Shown here: in pieces, positions 32,877 through 41,355 of the stretch
Numbering within the stretch: the stretch's first letter is position 1
How the letters are laid out: each line of letters starts with the position of its first letter
DNA from: Terriglobales bacterium
GTDB taxonomy: Bacteria; Acidobacteriota; Terriglobia; Terriglobales; Acidobacteriaceae
Assembly: GCA_035573675.1 (NCBI GenBank)
Contig: DATMAB010000011.1
Span: forward strand, 1 to 61,776
Direction of reading: 5' to 3'
Length of the DNA: 61,776 bases
The notes under the pieces: model-generated
Told to the model about the DNA's origin: nothing
The model's database searches: none
Seen by the model: only the letters and a program-made list of their open reading frames with translations
Translations under genes and position numbers: made by a program

Positions 32877-34748
32877 ATGTGCGGCATCGTCGGATACGTC
32901 GGCAAAAAGCGCGTCGTGCCCGTCATCCTCGAGGGGCTGAAGCGCCTGGAGTATCGCGGATATGACTCGGCGGGCATCGCCGTGGCCGGCAACGGACCGG
33001 GGCTCGAGGTGCGGCGCGCCGAAGGCAAGCTGCGGAACCTGGAAGAAGCCATCCGGCTGAAGCCGCTGGACGGCAGCTACGGCATCGGGCACACGCGCTG
33101 GGCCACGCATGGCCGCCCCACCGAAGAGAACGCCCATCCGCACCGCGATTGCTCGGGTCGCATCGTCGTGGTGCACAACGGCATCATCGAGAACTACCTC
33201 TCGCTCAAGAAGAAGCTCATCGAAGAGCAGCACAAGTTCGTCACCGAGACCGATACCGAGGTCATCGCCCACCTGGTGGAGAAACATCTGAAGCCGCACA
33301 ACGGCCACCGGCCGGCATTCGAGGAAGCGGTGCGCAGGGCGGTGAACGAACTGCAGGGCGTGTTCGCGCTGGCCGTGATCACCGCCGACGAGCCCAACAA
33401 GATCGTGGCCGCGCGCAACGGGCCGCCGGCCGTGATCGGGCTGGGCAAGGACGAGTACTTTGTGGCCTCGGACGTGCCCGCCATCCTCTACCACACGCGC
33501 GACGTGTTCTTCCTCGCCGACGGTGACCTGGCGGTGATCACGCCGGCGGGCGTGCAGTTGAGCGACTTCTCCGGGCGGCCCATTGTGCGCCAGGTGCAGC
33601 ACATCACCTGGGACCCCATCATGGCCGAGAAGGGCGGCTTCAAGCACTTCATGCTCAAGGAGATCTATGAGCAGCCACGGGCCGTGCGCGATACCACCCT
33701 GGGGCGCGTTTCGCTCGATACCGGCAAGGTGTTCCTAGAAGAGATGGAAATCACCCCGGCCGAGTTCCGAGCCGTCAAGAAGGTGCATATCGCGGCCTGC
33801 GGGACAAGCTGGCACGCCGCGCTGGCGGGCAAGTTCATGGTTGAGCGCCTGGCGCGCGTCCCGGTGGAAGTGGACTATGCCAGCGAGTACCGCTACCGCG
33901 ACCCGCTGACCGGCCCGGACACGGTCACCATCCTCATCACGCAGTCGGGCGAGACCGCGGACACCATCGCAGCGCAACGCGAAGCCAAAGCCAAGGGCTC
34001 AAAGACGCTGGCCATCTGCAACGTGGTGGGCTCCATGGTGACCCGGGAGGCGGCCGGCACCATCTACACCCACGCGGGGCCGGAGATCGGCGTGGCCTCC
34101 AGCAAGGCCTTCACCGCGCAACTGGCCGCCATGTTCCTGTTCGCCGTCTACCTGGCCGAGACCCGCGGCACGATCTCGACCGAGCAGGCGCGGGCGCTGT
34201 TGACCGAGCTCACGCGCATGCCGGGTAAGCTGGAAGCCATCCTGGCGCGCGACGAAGAGATCGAAGACCTGGCCAAGGAGTACATGCGCGCGCAGGACTT
34301 CCTGTTCCTGGGCCGCGGCGTACACTACCCGATCGCGCTGGAAGGAGCGCTCAAACTCAAGGAGATCTCCTATATCCACGCCGAGGGTTATCCGGCGGGC
34401 GAGATGAAGCACGGCCCGAACGCGCTCATCGACGAGAACCTGCCGGTGGTGATCATCGCCACCTGCGACCGCAACGATCCCGACTCCGTGCTGCGCTACG
34501 AAAAGACCATGTCCAACGTGAAGGAAGTGAAGGCGCGCTCGGGCACCGTGATCGCCATCGCCACCGAAGGCGACGAGGAAATCCGTGAAGCCGTGGATCA
34601 CGTCTTCTACGTGCCGCCGGCGCCGGAACTGCTTTCACCCATCCTGGAAGTCGTGCCGCTGCAGTTGCTGGCGTATCACATCGCCGTGCGGCGCGGATGC
34701 GATGTCGACCAGCCGCGCAATCTGGCCAAGTCCGTAACCGTCGAGTAG
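32877..34748 (+). CDS. glmS: Glutamine-fructose-6-phosphate aminotransferase
   Basis: Makes glucosamine-6-phosphate for peptidoglycan and LPS precursors. The 623-residue protein begins MCGIVGYVG with the Ntn nucleophile Cys2. It has the glutaminase-domain patterns [20 protein letters not shown] and [10 protein letters not shown]. Two SIS sugar-isomerase domains follow, with [33 protein letters not shown] and the closing [12 protein letters not shown]. Length and motifs are normal. No glmS ribozyme was recognised upstream; the leader instead holds a low-complexity repeat ending 6 bp before the ATG. Confidence 0.97.
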   Translation: MCGIVGYVGKKRVVPVILEGLKRLEYRGYDSAGIAVAGNGPGLEVRRAEGKLRNLEEAIRLKPLDGSYGIGHTRWATHGRPTEENAHPHRDCSGRIVVVHNGIIENYLSLKKKLIEEQHKFVTETDTEVIAHLVEKHLKPHNGHRPAFEEAVRRAVNELQGVFALAVITADEPNKIVAARNGPPAVIGLGKDEYFVASDVPAILYHTRDVFFLADGDLAVITPAGVQLSDFSGRPIVRQVQHITWDPIMAEKGGFKHFMLKEIYEQPRAVRDTTLGRVSLDTGKVFLEEMEITPAEFRAVKKVHIAACGTSWHAALAGKFMVERLARVPVEVDYASEYRYRDPLTGPDTVTILITQSGETADTIAAQREAKAKGSKTLAICNVVGSMVTREAAGTIYTHAGPEIGVASSKAFTAQLAAMFLFAVYLAETRGTISTEQARALLTELTRMPGKLEAILARDEEIEDLAKEYMRAQDFLFLGRGVHYPIALEGALKLKEISYIHAEGYPAGEMKHGPNALIDENLPVVIIATCDRNDPDSVLRYEKTMSNVKEVKARSGTVIAIATEGDEEIREAVDHVFYVPPAPELLSPILEVVPLQLLAYHIAVRRGCDVDQPRNLAKSVTVE

Positions 34749-34796
34749 AAGATTTTTCGCGTCACTCAGGATTTCGGCGCGCGGCGCACAGCCCTT

Positions 34797-34823
34797 AGCC
34801 TCCCCTGAGCGAAGTCGAAGGGC
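34797..34823. repeat. CCCTGAGCGAAGTCGAAGGG-type repeat
   Basis: Short member of the TCATCCTGAGCGA family in the 88-bp gap between convergent glmS and the small membrane protein gene. It can form an imperfect hairpin (ccct...aggg). Confidence 0.5.
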
Positions 34824-34836
34824 CGCGCAAACGCCG

Positions 34837-35265
34837 CTAGCGGCGCGTGGCGTGTTTCATGATGCGCTGTCCCAGCATGACCATCACTCCCACCATGACG
34901 GCAAAGGAGCCGGCCAGCCCCAGGGCCAGATCGTCCAGCGTAGGAATGGTGCCGCGCAGCGATTCCCGGTAGGAAAAGAGCACGGTCGCCGTGCCGCTGA
35001 TTAAGCCGGCCAGGGCGAGCACGCCCCACAGAGAAAGTTCGCGCGAGCCGATGCCGCCCGCCATCGCGGCCAAAATGCGGCCCCCGATGAACGCGGCCAC
35101 TCCCGCGAGTATGATGAACGAGGCCGCCAAGCCCAGAGAAAGAGCGGAAGGATCGGCATAGGCCATGCCGTAGAGCAGAACCACGCGGACCAGGAAGGCC
35201 GCGCCTCCCACCACTGCTGCCGCGCCCGCCGCCTGCCAGATGCGCCCTTCTTTCGCCGTGTCCAT
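34837..35265 (-). CDS. Small four-helix membrane protein, unknown function
   Basis: A 142-residue protein with four predicted membrane helices: about residues 10-32 (AAGAAAVVGGAAFLVRVVLL), 41-65 (LSLGLAASFIILAGVAAFIG), 78-98 (LSLWGVLALAGLISGTATVL) and 112-132 (LALGLAGSFAVMVGVMVMLG). Helices 2 and 4 have similar sequence (LGLAASF / LGLAGSF), so the protein looks like an internal two-helix duplication. No recognisable family. It is divergent from dnaK with a 254-bp gap. Its reading frame has normal codon use and a plausible ATG, so I consider it real. Confidence 0.65.
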   Translation of the reverse strand: MDTAKEGRIWQAAGAAAVVGGAAFLVRVVLLYGMAYADPSALSLGLAASFIILAGVAAFIGGRILAAMAGGIGSRELSLWGVLALAGLISGTATVLFSYRESLRGTIPTLDDLALGLAGSFAVMVGVMVMLGQRIMKHATRR

Positions 35266-35414
35266 CGGGTCGCCTCCTTGGGAACGGCCGCAAAGTGTAG
35301 CGCGGAAGACGCCGGCCCGCTAGAGGATTCGCGACTAGTGAAGCATGGCTGTGCTCAAGCAGGTTCATGCTGTTCATAACTATAAAGCACTATTTATCAA
35401 TCGCTTACAAGAAC

Positions 35415-35443
35415 TTGACAATATCTCGCTCACATTCTATTAT
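35415..35443 (+). promoter_or_regulatory. dnaK promoter
   Basis: Consensus TTGACA (35415-35420), a 17-bp spacer, then TATTAT (35438-35443), giving a leader of about 70 nt. The -35 sits in cttgacaatatctcgctcac, which has a partial resemblance to half of an HspR HAIR site (CTTGAGT-N7-ACTCAAG). Since hspR is in the same gene cluster, repression here is plausible, but the match is weak. Confidence 0.75.
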
Positions 35444-35519
35444 GAATGCAAACTTGTTTGTGCGACGCAGGGCACGGTGAGCCAAGTGGCGCCGTTGAAC
35501 TGCACGGAGGCTTGAGAAC

Positions 35520-37457
35520 ATGGGCAAGATCATAGGAATCGACCTGGGGACTACCAACTCCGTGGTGGCCGTGATGGAGGGCAGCGAACCCAAGGTCATC
35601 GCCAACGAGGAAGGCGGGCGGACCACCCCATCGGTGGTGGCGTTCACCAAGACCGGTGAGCGGCTGGTCGGACAGGTGGCAAAGCGCCAGGCCATCACCA
35701 ATCCCGAGAACACGATCTACTCCATCAAGCGCTTCATGGGGCGGCGCTACGACGAAGTCACCGAAGAGATGAAGATGGTCCCCTTCAAGGTGGTGAAGGA
35801 GGGCGACCATGTGGCGGTGGAAGCGGCGGGCAAGAGATACACGCCGCCGGAGATTTCCGCGCTCATCCTGCAGAAGCTGCGCAAGGCGGCGGAAGATTAC
35901 CTGGGCGAGAAGGTCACCGAGGCAGTCATCACCGTGCCGGCCTACTTCAATGACGCCCAGCGGCAGGCGACCAAGGACGCCGGGCGCATCGCGGGCCTGG
36001 AGGTGAAGCGCATCGTCAACGAGCCTACGGCCGCCGCCATGGCCTATGGCCTGGACAAGAAGAAGGACGAGACCATCGCCGTCTACGACTTCGGCGGCGG
36101 CACCTTCGACATCTCCATCCTGGAAGTGGGCGAAGGCGTCATCGAGGTGAAAGCCACCAACGGCGACACGCACCTGGGGGGCGACAACATTGACCAGCGC
36201 ATCGTGGACTGGCTGGTGGAGGAGTTCAAGAAGGAAGAGGGTCTCGACCTGCGCGCCAAGGGCAATGAGATGGCGCTGCAACGGCTGCGCGATGCCGCCG
36301 AGAAAGCCAAGATCGAGCTCTCCACCACCATGGAGACAGAGATCAACCTGCCGTTCATCACGGCCGACGCCAGCGGCCCCAAGCACCTGGTGAAGAAGCT
36401 GACGCGGGCCAAGCTGGAGCAGATGGTGGAAGACATCATCCATCGCTCCGTGGGCCCGTGCCAACAGGCGCTGAAGGACGCCGGCATCGATGCCGGGAAA
36501 ATCGACGAAGTGGTGCTGGTGGGCGGGCAGACGCGTATGCCGCGCATTCAGCAGCTCGTTAGGGAGTTGTTCGGCCGCGAGCCGCACAAGGGTGTGAATC
36601 CGGACGAAGTCGTGGCGGTGGGCGCGGCGGTACAGGCCGGAGTGCTGGCGGGCGACGTGAAGGACCTGCTGCTGCTCGACGTCACACCGCTCACGCTGGC
36701 GATTGAGACGCACAACCCGCACCGGCCGTGGGAAGGGGGCGTGGCTACTCCGATGATCCCGCGCAACACCACCATCCCGACCAAGAAGACGGAGATCTTC
36801 TCCACCGCGGCCGACAACCAGAGTTCGGTGGAGATCCACGTGCTTCAGGGCGAGCGCCCGCTGGCCAAGGACAACCGCACGCTGGGCAAGTTCCACCTGA
36901 CGGGGATCCCGCCGGCTCCGCGCGGGGTGCCGCAGATCGAGGTGACCTTCGACATCGACGCCAACGGCATCCTGAACGTGACCGCCAAGGACATGGCCAC
37001 GGGCAAGGACCAGAAAATCACCATCACGTCCTCTTCCGGCCTGAGCAAGGAAGAAGTGGAGCGCATGGCCAAGGAGGCCGAGGCGCACGCCGCCGAGGAC
37101 CGCGCCAAACGCGAGGAGATCGAGGCGCGCAACCATCTGGACGCCATGGTCTACAACGTGGAGCGCATGCTGAAGGAGCACGGGGAGAAGATCTCCGGCT
37201 CCGAGAAGGAGAACGTGGAAGCGGCGCTGGCCGAGGCCAAGAAAGCCCTCGACGGCAGCGACCGGGCGGCGCTCGACGCCGCCAGCCAACGCCTGACGCA
37301 GGCTTCCCACAAGCTGGCGGAGCAGATGTACAAGGCGGCCCAGCCGCCGCCGGGCGCGCAGCCTGGCGCTCAACCCGGGGCCACCAATGGCGCCGCCGGC
37401 AAGAAAGACGGGGAAGTCATCGACGCCGAGTACGTGGACGTGGAGGAAAAGAAGTAA
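35520..37457 (+). CDS. dnaK: Molecular chaperone DnaK (Hsp70)
   Basis: ATP-dependent Hsp70 chaperone. The 645-residue protein has the N-terminal ATPase signature [17 protein letters not shown]. It also has [19 protein letters not shown] and [17 protein letters not shown], the interdomain linker region [19 protein letters not shown], a substrate-binding beta domain and a helical lid. It ends in the acidic tail [19 protein letters not shown] lies upstream of the ATG. It heads a dnaK-dnaJ-hspR cluster like that of actinobacteria but lacks grpE. A consensus promoter lies about 80 bp upstream. A 10-bp-stem hairpin after the gene (37541-37564) may partly terminate or process the transcript. Confidence 0.98.
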   Translation: MGKIIGIDLGTTNSVVAVMEGSEPKVIANEEGGRTTPSVVAFTKTGERLVGQVAKRQAITNPENTIYSIKRFMGRRYDEVTEEMKMVPFKVVKEGDHVAVEAAGKRYTPPEISALILQKLRKAAEDYLGEKVTEAVITVPAYFNDAQRQATKDAGRIAGLEVKRIVNEPTAAAMAYGLDKKKDETIAVYDFGGGTFDISILEVGEGVIEVKATNGDTHLGGDNIDQRIVDWLVEEFKKEEGLDLRAKGNEMALQRLRDAAEKAKIELSTTMETEINLPFITADASGPKHLVKKLTRAKLEQMVEDIIHRSVGPCQQALKDAGIDAGKIDEVVLVGGQTRMPRIQQLVRELFGREPHKGVNPDEVVAVGAAVQAGVLAGDVKDLLLLDVTPLTLAIETHNPHRPWEGGVATPMIPRNTTIPTKKTEIFSTAADNQSSVEIHVLQGERPLAKDNRTLGKFHLTGIPPAPRGVPQIEVTFDIDANGILNVTAKDMATGKDQKITITSSSGLSKEEVERMAKEAEAHAAEDRAKREEIEARNHLDAMVYNVERMLKEHGEKISGSEKENVEAALAEAKKALDGSDRAALDAASQRLTQASHKLAEQMYKAAQPPPGAQPGAQPGATNGAAGKKDGEVIDAEYVDVEEKK

Positions 37458-37490
37458 TCGCGCTTACCGGGGCGTCGGGGCCCCGGCGCG

Positions 37491-37520
37491 ATCATCCTGA
37501 GCGAAGCGAAGGATCTGGTG
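37491..37520. repeat. TCATCCTGAGCGAAGCGAAGGA-type repeat, short form
   Basis: gatcatcctgagcgaagcga followed by aggatctgg, the cleanest short member of the family, located in the dnaK-dnaJ gap. Confidence 0.65.
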
Positions 37521-37540
37521 CTCAGCCATCAGCCTTCAGC

Positions 37541-37564
37541 ACGGGGCGCCTGGAGGCGCCCCGT
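37541..37564 (+). terminator. Hairpin in the dnaK-dnaJ gap
   Basis: Perfect 10-bp stem acggggcgcc/ggcgccccgt with a TGGA loop, followed by atctta (no strong T tract). It is either an attenuating terminator reducing dnaJ relative to dnaK or an mRNA-stabilising structure. Confidence 0.5.
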
Positions 37565-37611
37565 ATCTTATCGGGCATTGGAATCTGAGCTAGAGGCTAG
37601 AACGGACCAAA

Positions 37612-38805
37612 ATGGCCACTGCCACCAAGGACTACTACGGGATTCTCGGCGTGAAGCGCACCGCTTCGGCCGAGGACATCCGCAAGGCCTTCCGCAAACT
37701 CGCCCGCAAATATCATCCCGACCTGAATCCCGGGAACAAGGCGGCGGAAGAGAAGTTCAAGCAGATCTCCGAAGCCAACGACGTCCTGAGCGACCCAAAG
37801 AAGCGCAAGATCTACGACCGGCTGGGCTTTTATTCCGACAACATTGACGCGGCGGCAGCCGAAGCAGCGGCACGAGGCGGTTACGGGCCGGGCGCGGGTT
37901 TCGGCGGGCAGGCCGGACCGAGCGTGCACTTCGACTTCGGCGGTTTCGACTTCTCCGACTTCACCGAACCCGGCCGGAAAGCCGGCGGCACCAGCTTTCG
38001 CGACATCTTTTCGGGAATTTTCGGCGGGCGCGGCTTCGGCGCGGAAGAAGCCGGACCGGAACCGGGGACCGACCTGGAATACCAGGTCAACGTGGGCTTC
38101 TGGCAGGCGATTCGCGGCGCGGTGATGCGGCTGAACATCGCCCGCACGGAAACCTGCGCCCGATGCAAAGGAAGCGGCGCGATCGACAGCGGCGCCCAGA
38201 CCTGTCCGGAATGCAACGGCTCCGGCCAGGTCACGCAGACCAGCGGGCGCATGAAATTCAAGCTGGCGTGCCAGCGCTGCGGCGGCTCGGGCAAGACCCG
38301 CAGCCAGTGCCCGGCCTGCGGCGGCGAGGGCGTGCTGCATCGTACCGAGCCGCTCGAAGTGCGCATCAAGCCGGGAACGCGCGAGGGGCAGCGCATCCGT
38401 CTGGCCGGCAAGGGCAACGCCGGGCTGCGCGGCGGCCCGCCCGGAGACCTTTACATCATCGTGCGCACGGGCGAGCACCCCGTGTTTCGCCGCGAGGGCG
38501 ACGACATCCATATCACCGTCCCGGTCACCGCCATGGAGGCCGCCCTGGGGGCGAAAATCGAAGTGCCCACCATCGACGGCCGCGCGCTGCTCAAGATTCC
38601 GCCCGGCACGCGCTCGGGACAGCGCCTGCGGCTGCGCGAAAAAGGCGTGCCCTCGGCCACGCGCGAAGGGGCGCGCGGCGACGAGATCGTCGAAGTGCAG
38701 ATCGTCGTCCCCATGCCGCGTGACGAGCGCTCGAAGGAGATCCTGCGCGAGTTGCAGAAGCTCAACCCGGAGGATCCGCGGGCGGAGCTGTGGAGCAAGG
38801 TGTAA
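37612..38805 (+). CDS. dnaJ: Chaperone DnaJ (Hsp40, class A)
   Basis: Co-chaperone stimulating DnaK ATPase. The 397-residue protein has an N-terminal J domain with HPD in [18 protein letters not shown] Gly/Phe-rich stretch has [11 protein letters not shown] and the [11 protein letters not shown] (DIF) motif. Four CxxCxGxG zinc repeats follow ([32 protein letters not shown]; about residues 182-245), then the beta-sandwich client-binding domains. All elements of a class A DnaJ are present. It follows dnaK after a 154-bp gap that contains a dispersed repeat and a hairpin but no grpE, and is followed by hspR after 4 bp. Confidence 0.95.
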   Translation: MATATKDYYGILGVKRTASAEDIRKAFRKLARKYHPDLNPGNKAAEEKFKQISEANDVLSDPKKRKIYDRLGFYSDNIDAAAAEAAARGGYGPGAGFGGQAGPSVHFDFGGFDFSDFTEPGRKAGGTSFRDIFSGIFGGRGFGAEEAGPEPGTDLEYQVNVGFWQAIRGAVMRLNIARTETCARCKGSGAIDSGAQTCPECNGSGQVTQTSGRMKFKLACQRCGGSGKTRSQCPACGGEGVLHRTEPLEVRIKPGTREGQRIRLAGKGNAGLRGGPPGDLYIIVRTGEHPVFRREGDDIHITVPVTAMEAALGAKIEVPTIDGRALLKIPPGTRSGQRLRLREKGVPSATREGARGDEIVEVQIVVPMPRDERSKEILRELQKLNPEDPRAELWSKV

Positions 38806-38809
38806 CCCC

Positions 38810-39211
38810 ATGCCGAAGCGCAAGAAGCAAGGGGCCTACATGATCTCGGCCGTGGCCGAGATGTACGGCATCCATCCGCAGACGCTGCGGCTGTATGAGC
38901 GCGAGGGACTGCTGCGGCCGTCGCGCTCCGAAGGCAACACCCGCCTCTACACCGACCAGGATCTGGAGCGGCTGGAGTTCATCCTTTCGCTGGCGCGCGA
39001 ATTGGGGGTCAACATCGCCGGCATCGCTATCATTCTGGAAATGCGCGCGCGCATGGAAGAGATGCAGCGCCAGATGCAGGAGTTCGTGAACTTCGTGAAG
39101 AAAGAGATGCTCAGCCGGCCGATGGCCGACCCGGAGCGCGGAGCCATCGTGCCGATACGAAGGGTGGCGCCAGTCGGAGCGGTGGGGAAGGAGAAGAAGG
39201 GACGGCGGTAG
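38810..39211 (+). CDS. hspR: Heat-shock repressor HspR (MerR family)
   Basis: A 133-residue MerR-type repressor that typically binds HAIR inverted repeats upstream of dnaK and uses DnaK as co-repressor. The winged helix-turn-helix is at about residues 10-75: YMISAVAEMYGIHPQTLRLY, then EREGLLRPSRSEGNTRLYTD, the HspR-characteristic pattern. A coiled-coil dimerisation helix follows (MRARMEEMQRQMQEFVNFVK). No metal- or ligand-binding cysteines are present, unlike metal-sensing MerR proteins. The start ATG 38810 lies 4 bp after the dnaJ stop. The transcript ends at a strong bidirectional terminator at 39332-39362. Confidence 0.93.
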   Translation: MPKRKKQGAYMISAVAEMYGIHPQTLRLYEREGLLRPSRSEGNTRLYTDQDLERLEFILSLARELGVNIAGIAIILEMRARMEEMQRQMQEFVNFVKKEMLSRPMADPERGAIVPIRRVAPVGAVGKEKKGRR

Positions 39212-39212
39212 A

Positions 39213-39268
39213 GAGACTGGGCGAGTTGGTAATTGGGTAACTTGGAAATCTGGAATTTTGGTAATTGA
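39213..39268. repeat. Low-complexity (ttggtaattgggtaac) repeat tract
   Basis: Units gagttggtaattgggtaact, tggaaatctggaattttgg and taattgagg, directly after the hspR stop. Confidence 0.6.
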
Positions 39269-39331
39269 GGTCGCGACCCTGGGTCCAGCCGTGCAGAACC
39301 TGCGAGCCGCAAACAGCGAATCAGGAATGCA

Positions 39332-39362
39332 AAAACCGCCGCCCGGATCGGGCGGCGGTTTT
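39332..39362. terminator. Bidirectional Rho-independent terminator
   Basis: 14-bp perfect stem (aaaaccgccgcccg/cgggcggcggtttt) with a 3-nt loop, flanked by A and T runs on the two sides. It sits between convergent hspR (+) and the Spy-like gene (-), and is suited to stop transcription in both directions. Confidence 0.9.
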
Positions 39363-39373
39363 CGGCTTCCAGG

Positions 39374-39880
39374 TTACTGCTGCGGCGTCTGCCCTTCGCG
39401 TTCCGCCTTGCGCTGCTTCATGCGCTCGCGGAAGCGCTCGCCGGCCTGGCGATGCTCCTCCATCGCCTTCAGGAACTCGGCGCGCTGCTCCGGGGTGAAC
39501 ACCTGGTTCACCTGCAGGCCGGTCGAGACCATGCTCTGCAGCATTTGCGCGTGCTGCTGTTGCAGTGCGGCAAGCTGTTTCTGGATCTCCGCCTGGTTGG
39601 GATTGTCGGAGAAAATCGCCTTCATGAGCGCGTCGCGATCGGCGCGTCCGCCCTGGAATTGCTCTTTCATCTTGGCCCGCTGGGCTTCGAAGATGCTGCG
39701 CACCTGCTGCGACTGTTCCGGGGTAAGGTTCAGCCGCGCTTCCATGTGGGCGAACATGCGCTCGCTGAGGAAGCCGCCGCCTCCGTGCCGGCCATGCCGG
39801 GCCTTGGCATAGACGAACGTTCCGCCCGCCAGCGCTACCACCATCGCGATGGCCGCCAGTTTCATCCACTTGCTTTTCAT
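39374..39880 (-). CDS. Spy/CpxP-family periplasmic protein
   Basis: A 168-residue exported helical protein with a signal peptide (KLAAIAMVVALAGGTFVYA) and two LTPEQ-type motifs. The first is ARLNLTPEQSQQVRSIFEAQ at about residue 48 and the second is NQVFTPEQRAEFLKAMEEHR at about residue 122. This is the hallmark of the Spy/CpxP fold, periplasmic chaperone-like cradles that prevent aggregation or sense envelope stress. The remainder is Gln/Lys/Glu-rich amphipathic helix. Its tail-to-tail neighbour is the dnaK-dnaJ-hspR cluster. It starts divergently from the deacetylase-like gene, 148 bp away. Confidence 0.82.
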   Translation of the reverse strand: MKSKWMKLAAIAMVVALAGGTFVYAKARHGRHGGGGFLSERMFAHMEARLNLTPEQSQQVRSIFEAQRAKMKEQFQGGRADRDALMKAIFSDNPNQAEIQKQLAALQQQHAQMLQSMVSTGLQVNQVFTPEQRAEFLKAMEEHRQAGERFRERMKQRKAEREGQTPQQ

Positions 39881-40028
39881 TGCTGCCCGTCTCCTTGGTG
39901 GGCCGCGGCTCGAGGCCGGCGACCCTCATGCTTTTGAACACGGCCTGCTGCCGGAAGTTGCGGGCCACGAGATCCCGTCCAGCCGCTACAATCTGGAGGC
40001 CGCGCGGCCGGGTGGTCGCGTCACATCA

Positions 40029-41027
40029 ATGCTGCCTTTCAAGCTGGTCTACAGCGACGACTATTTCCTGCCCATCGGGGCGCACGTCTTCCCGGCCGAG
40101 AAGTACCGGCTGATCCACCGGCGGCTGCTGGGGACCGGCATCGCCCAGCCAGAGGACTTCGTGACGCCCCAGCCCGCCGCTGACGACGACATCCTGCTGG
40201 TGCACACGCCGGAATATGTACGGAAGCTCAAGACCGGCACGCTTTCGCCGCGCGAAGAGATGGTGATGGAGATCCCCTACTCGCGCGAACTGGCGGCAGC
40301 CTTCTGGCTGGCCGCGGGCGGCTCCATCCTGGCAGCGCGGCTGGCGCTGCGTGACGGCGTGGCTTTCAATATCGGCGGTGGATTCCACCATGCTTTCCCT
40401 GGACACGGCGAGGGCTTTTGCATGATCCACGACGTGGCCGTCGCCATCCGCCGCATGCAGAAAGAGGGCGCCATCGAGCGTGCCATGACGGTGGATTGCG
40501 ACGTCCACCACGGCAACGGCACCGCGGCCATCTTCGGGTCCGCGGCGCATCCTTCGGCGCCGTTGCCCTCCACGGGGCCGGCCACGCTGGGACGCGGCAC
40601 CACGGCGCACCACCCCGAGGCCGACGTGTTTACGATCTCCCTGCACCAGGAGCACAACTACCCGGCGTGGAAGCCGGCATCATCCATCGATGTCCACTTG
40701 CCCGACGGCACCACCGACGACCAGTACCTGGCCTGGCTCGACCACGCACTCAGTTCCGGTCTGCGGCAGTTCACGCCCGACCTGCTGTGTTACATCGCCG
40801 GGGCCGATCCCTATCGCGAGGACCAACTGGGCGGCCTGGCGCTTACCATCGAGGGGCTGAAGCAGCGCGATGAGCTGGTGTTTCGTGTGGCCGCCGCGAG
40901 AGGCATCCCGGTGATGGTCACCTTCGCCGGCGGATATGCCCGGCACGTCCAGGACACGGTGACCATCCACTGCAACACTGTGCTGGCGGCGCGCGAAGTC
41001 TTTGCCTCCGCGGCCAAAGCCGGGTAG
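40029..41027 (+). CDS. Histone deacetylase-like amidohydrolase
   Basis: A 332-residue zinc-dependent deacetylase of the class II/acetoin-utilisation type. Active-site elements are present: NIGGGFHHAFPGHGEGFCMI (tandem His), then DCDVHHGNGTAAIF (zinc-ligand Asp and His) and IAGADPYREDQLGGLALTI (second zinc-ligand Asp). Bacterial members deacetylate small acetyl-amines, polyamines or proteins. Start ATG 40029 gives MLPFKLVYSDDYFLPIGAHV, typical for the family. Unusual: between AAIF and VFTISLHQ there are about 30 residues (about 170-199, Pro/Ala/Thr/His-rich), where relatives usually have a short loop of about 5. A 58-residue gene follows. Confidence 0.9.
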   Translation: MLPFKLVYSDDYFLPIGAHVFPAEKYRLIHRRLLGTGIAQPEDFVTPQPAADDDILLVHTPEYVRKLKTGTLSPREEMVMEIPYSRELAAAFWLAAGGSILAARLALRDGVAFNIGGGFHHAFPGHGEGFCMIHDVAVAIRRMQKEGAIERAMTVDCDVHHGNGTAAIFGSAAHPSAPLPSTGPATLGRGTTAHHPEADVFTISLHQEHNYPAWKPASSIDVHLPDGTTDDQYLAWLDHALSSGLRQFTPDLLCYIAGADPYREDQLGGLALTIEGLKQRDELVFRVAAARGIPVMVTFAGGYARHVQDTVTIHCNTVLAAREVFASAAKAG

Positions 41028-41089
41028 AGTTATGTGCCCCCGCGTGGGCCGGCCGCCGGCCGCGAATCGAGAAAGCAGAGGAGGATGGG

Positions 41090-41266
41090 ATGCCAGGCAA
41101 GAAACCGCAGTACAGGGTCATCTCCCCGCGCGGAGACGAAGTCCATCTTGAGCAGGCGCTGGCGGAGGCCTGGGATGACGGCTACGAGCTGGCGTTCGTG
41201 GTGCCCAACAGCGGGCCCCGCGGCATTAACGTGTTCCTGATCCTGAAGCTGCGCGGCAAGCAATAG
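41090..41266 (+). CDS. Small DUF4177-like protein
   Basis: A 58-residue open frame (MPGKKPQYRVISPRGDEVHL... to ...NVFLILKLRGKQ) with a strong ribosome-binding site (AGAGGAGG ending 6 bp before the ATG at 41090). The pattern YRVI...LEQALAEAWDDGYELAFVV, then a strand and FLILKL, resembles the small DUF4177 alpha/beta fold (helix with a xGWELV-like motif followed by strands). Function unknown. It sits between the deacetylase-like gene and ffh on the same strand. It is easily missed because of its size, but the ribosome-binding site and codon pattern support it. Confidence 0.65.
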   Translation: MPGKKPQYRVISPRGDEVHLEQALAEAWDDGYELAFVVPNSGPRGINVFLILKLRGKQ

Positions 41267-41355
41267 CCGGGACGGCTCACCTCGACCCTTCGTGCGCCCG
41301 GATGGCGCTCCGATTCCGCCTGCTACAATAAAGCCCTCACGCCGCATTCTTTCGT

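Noticed and set aside
35349-35517. HAIR operator formed by CTCAAG (35353) and CTTGAG (35512)
   Set aside because: The half-sites are about 150 bp apart and in the wrong order; a HAIR needs CTTGAGT-N7-ACTCAAG.
35430-37373. 647-residue minus-strand open frame opposite dnaK
   Set aside because: A shadow frame of dnaK; long antisense frames over dnaK in GC-rich genomes are a known artefact.
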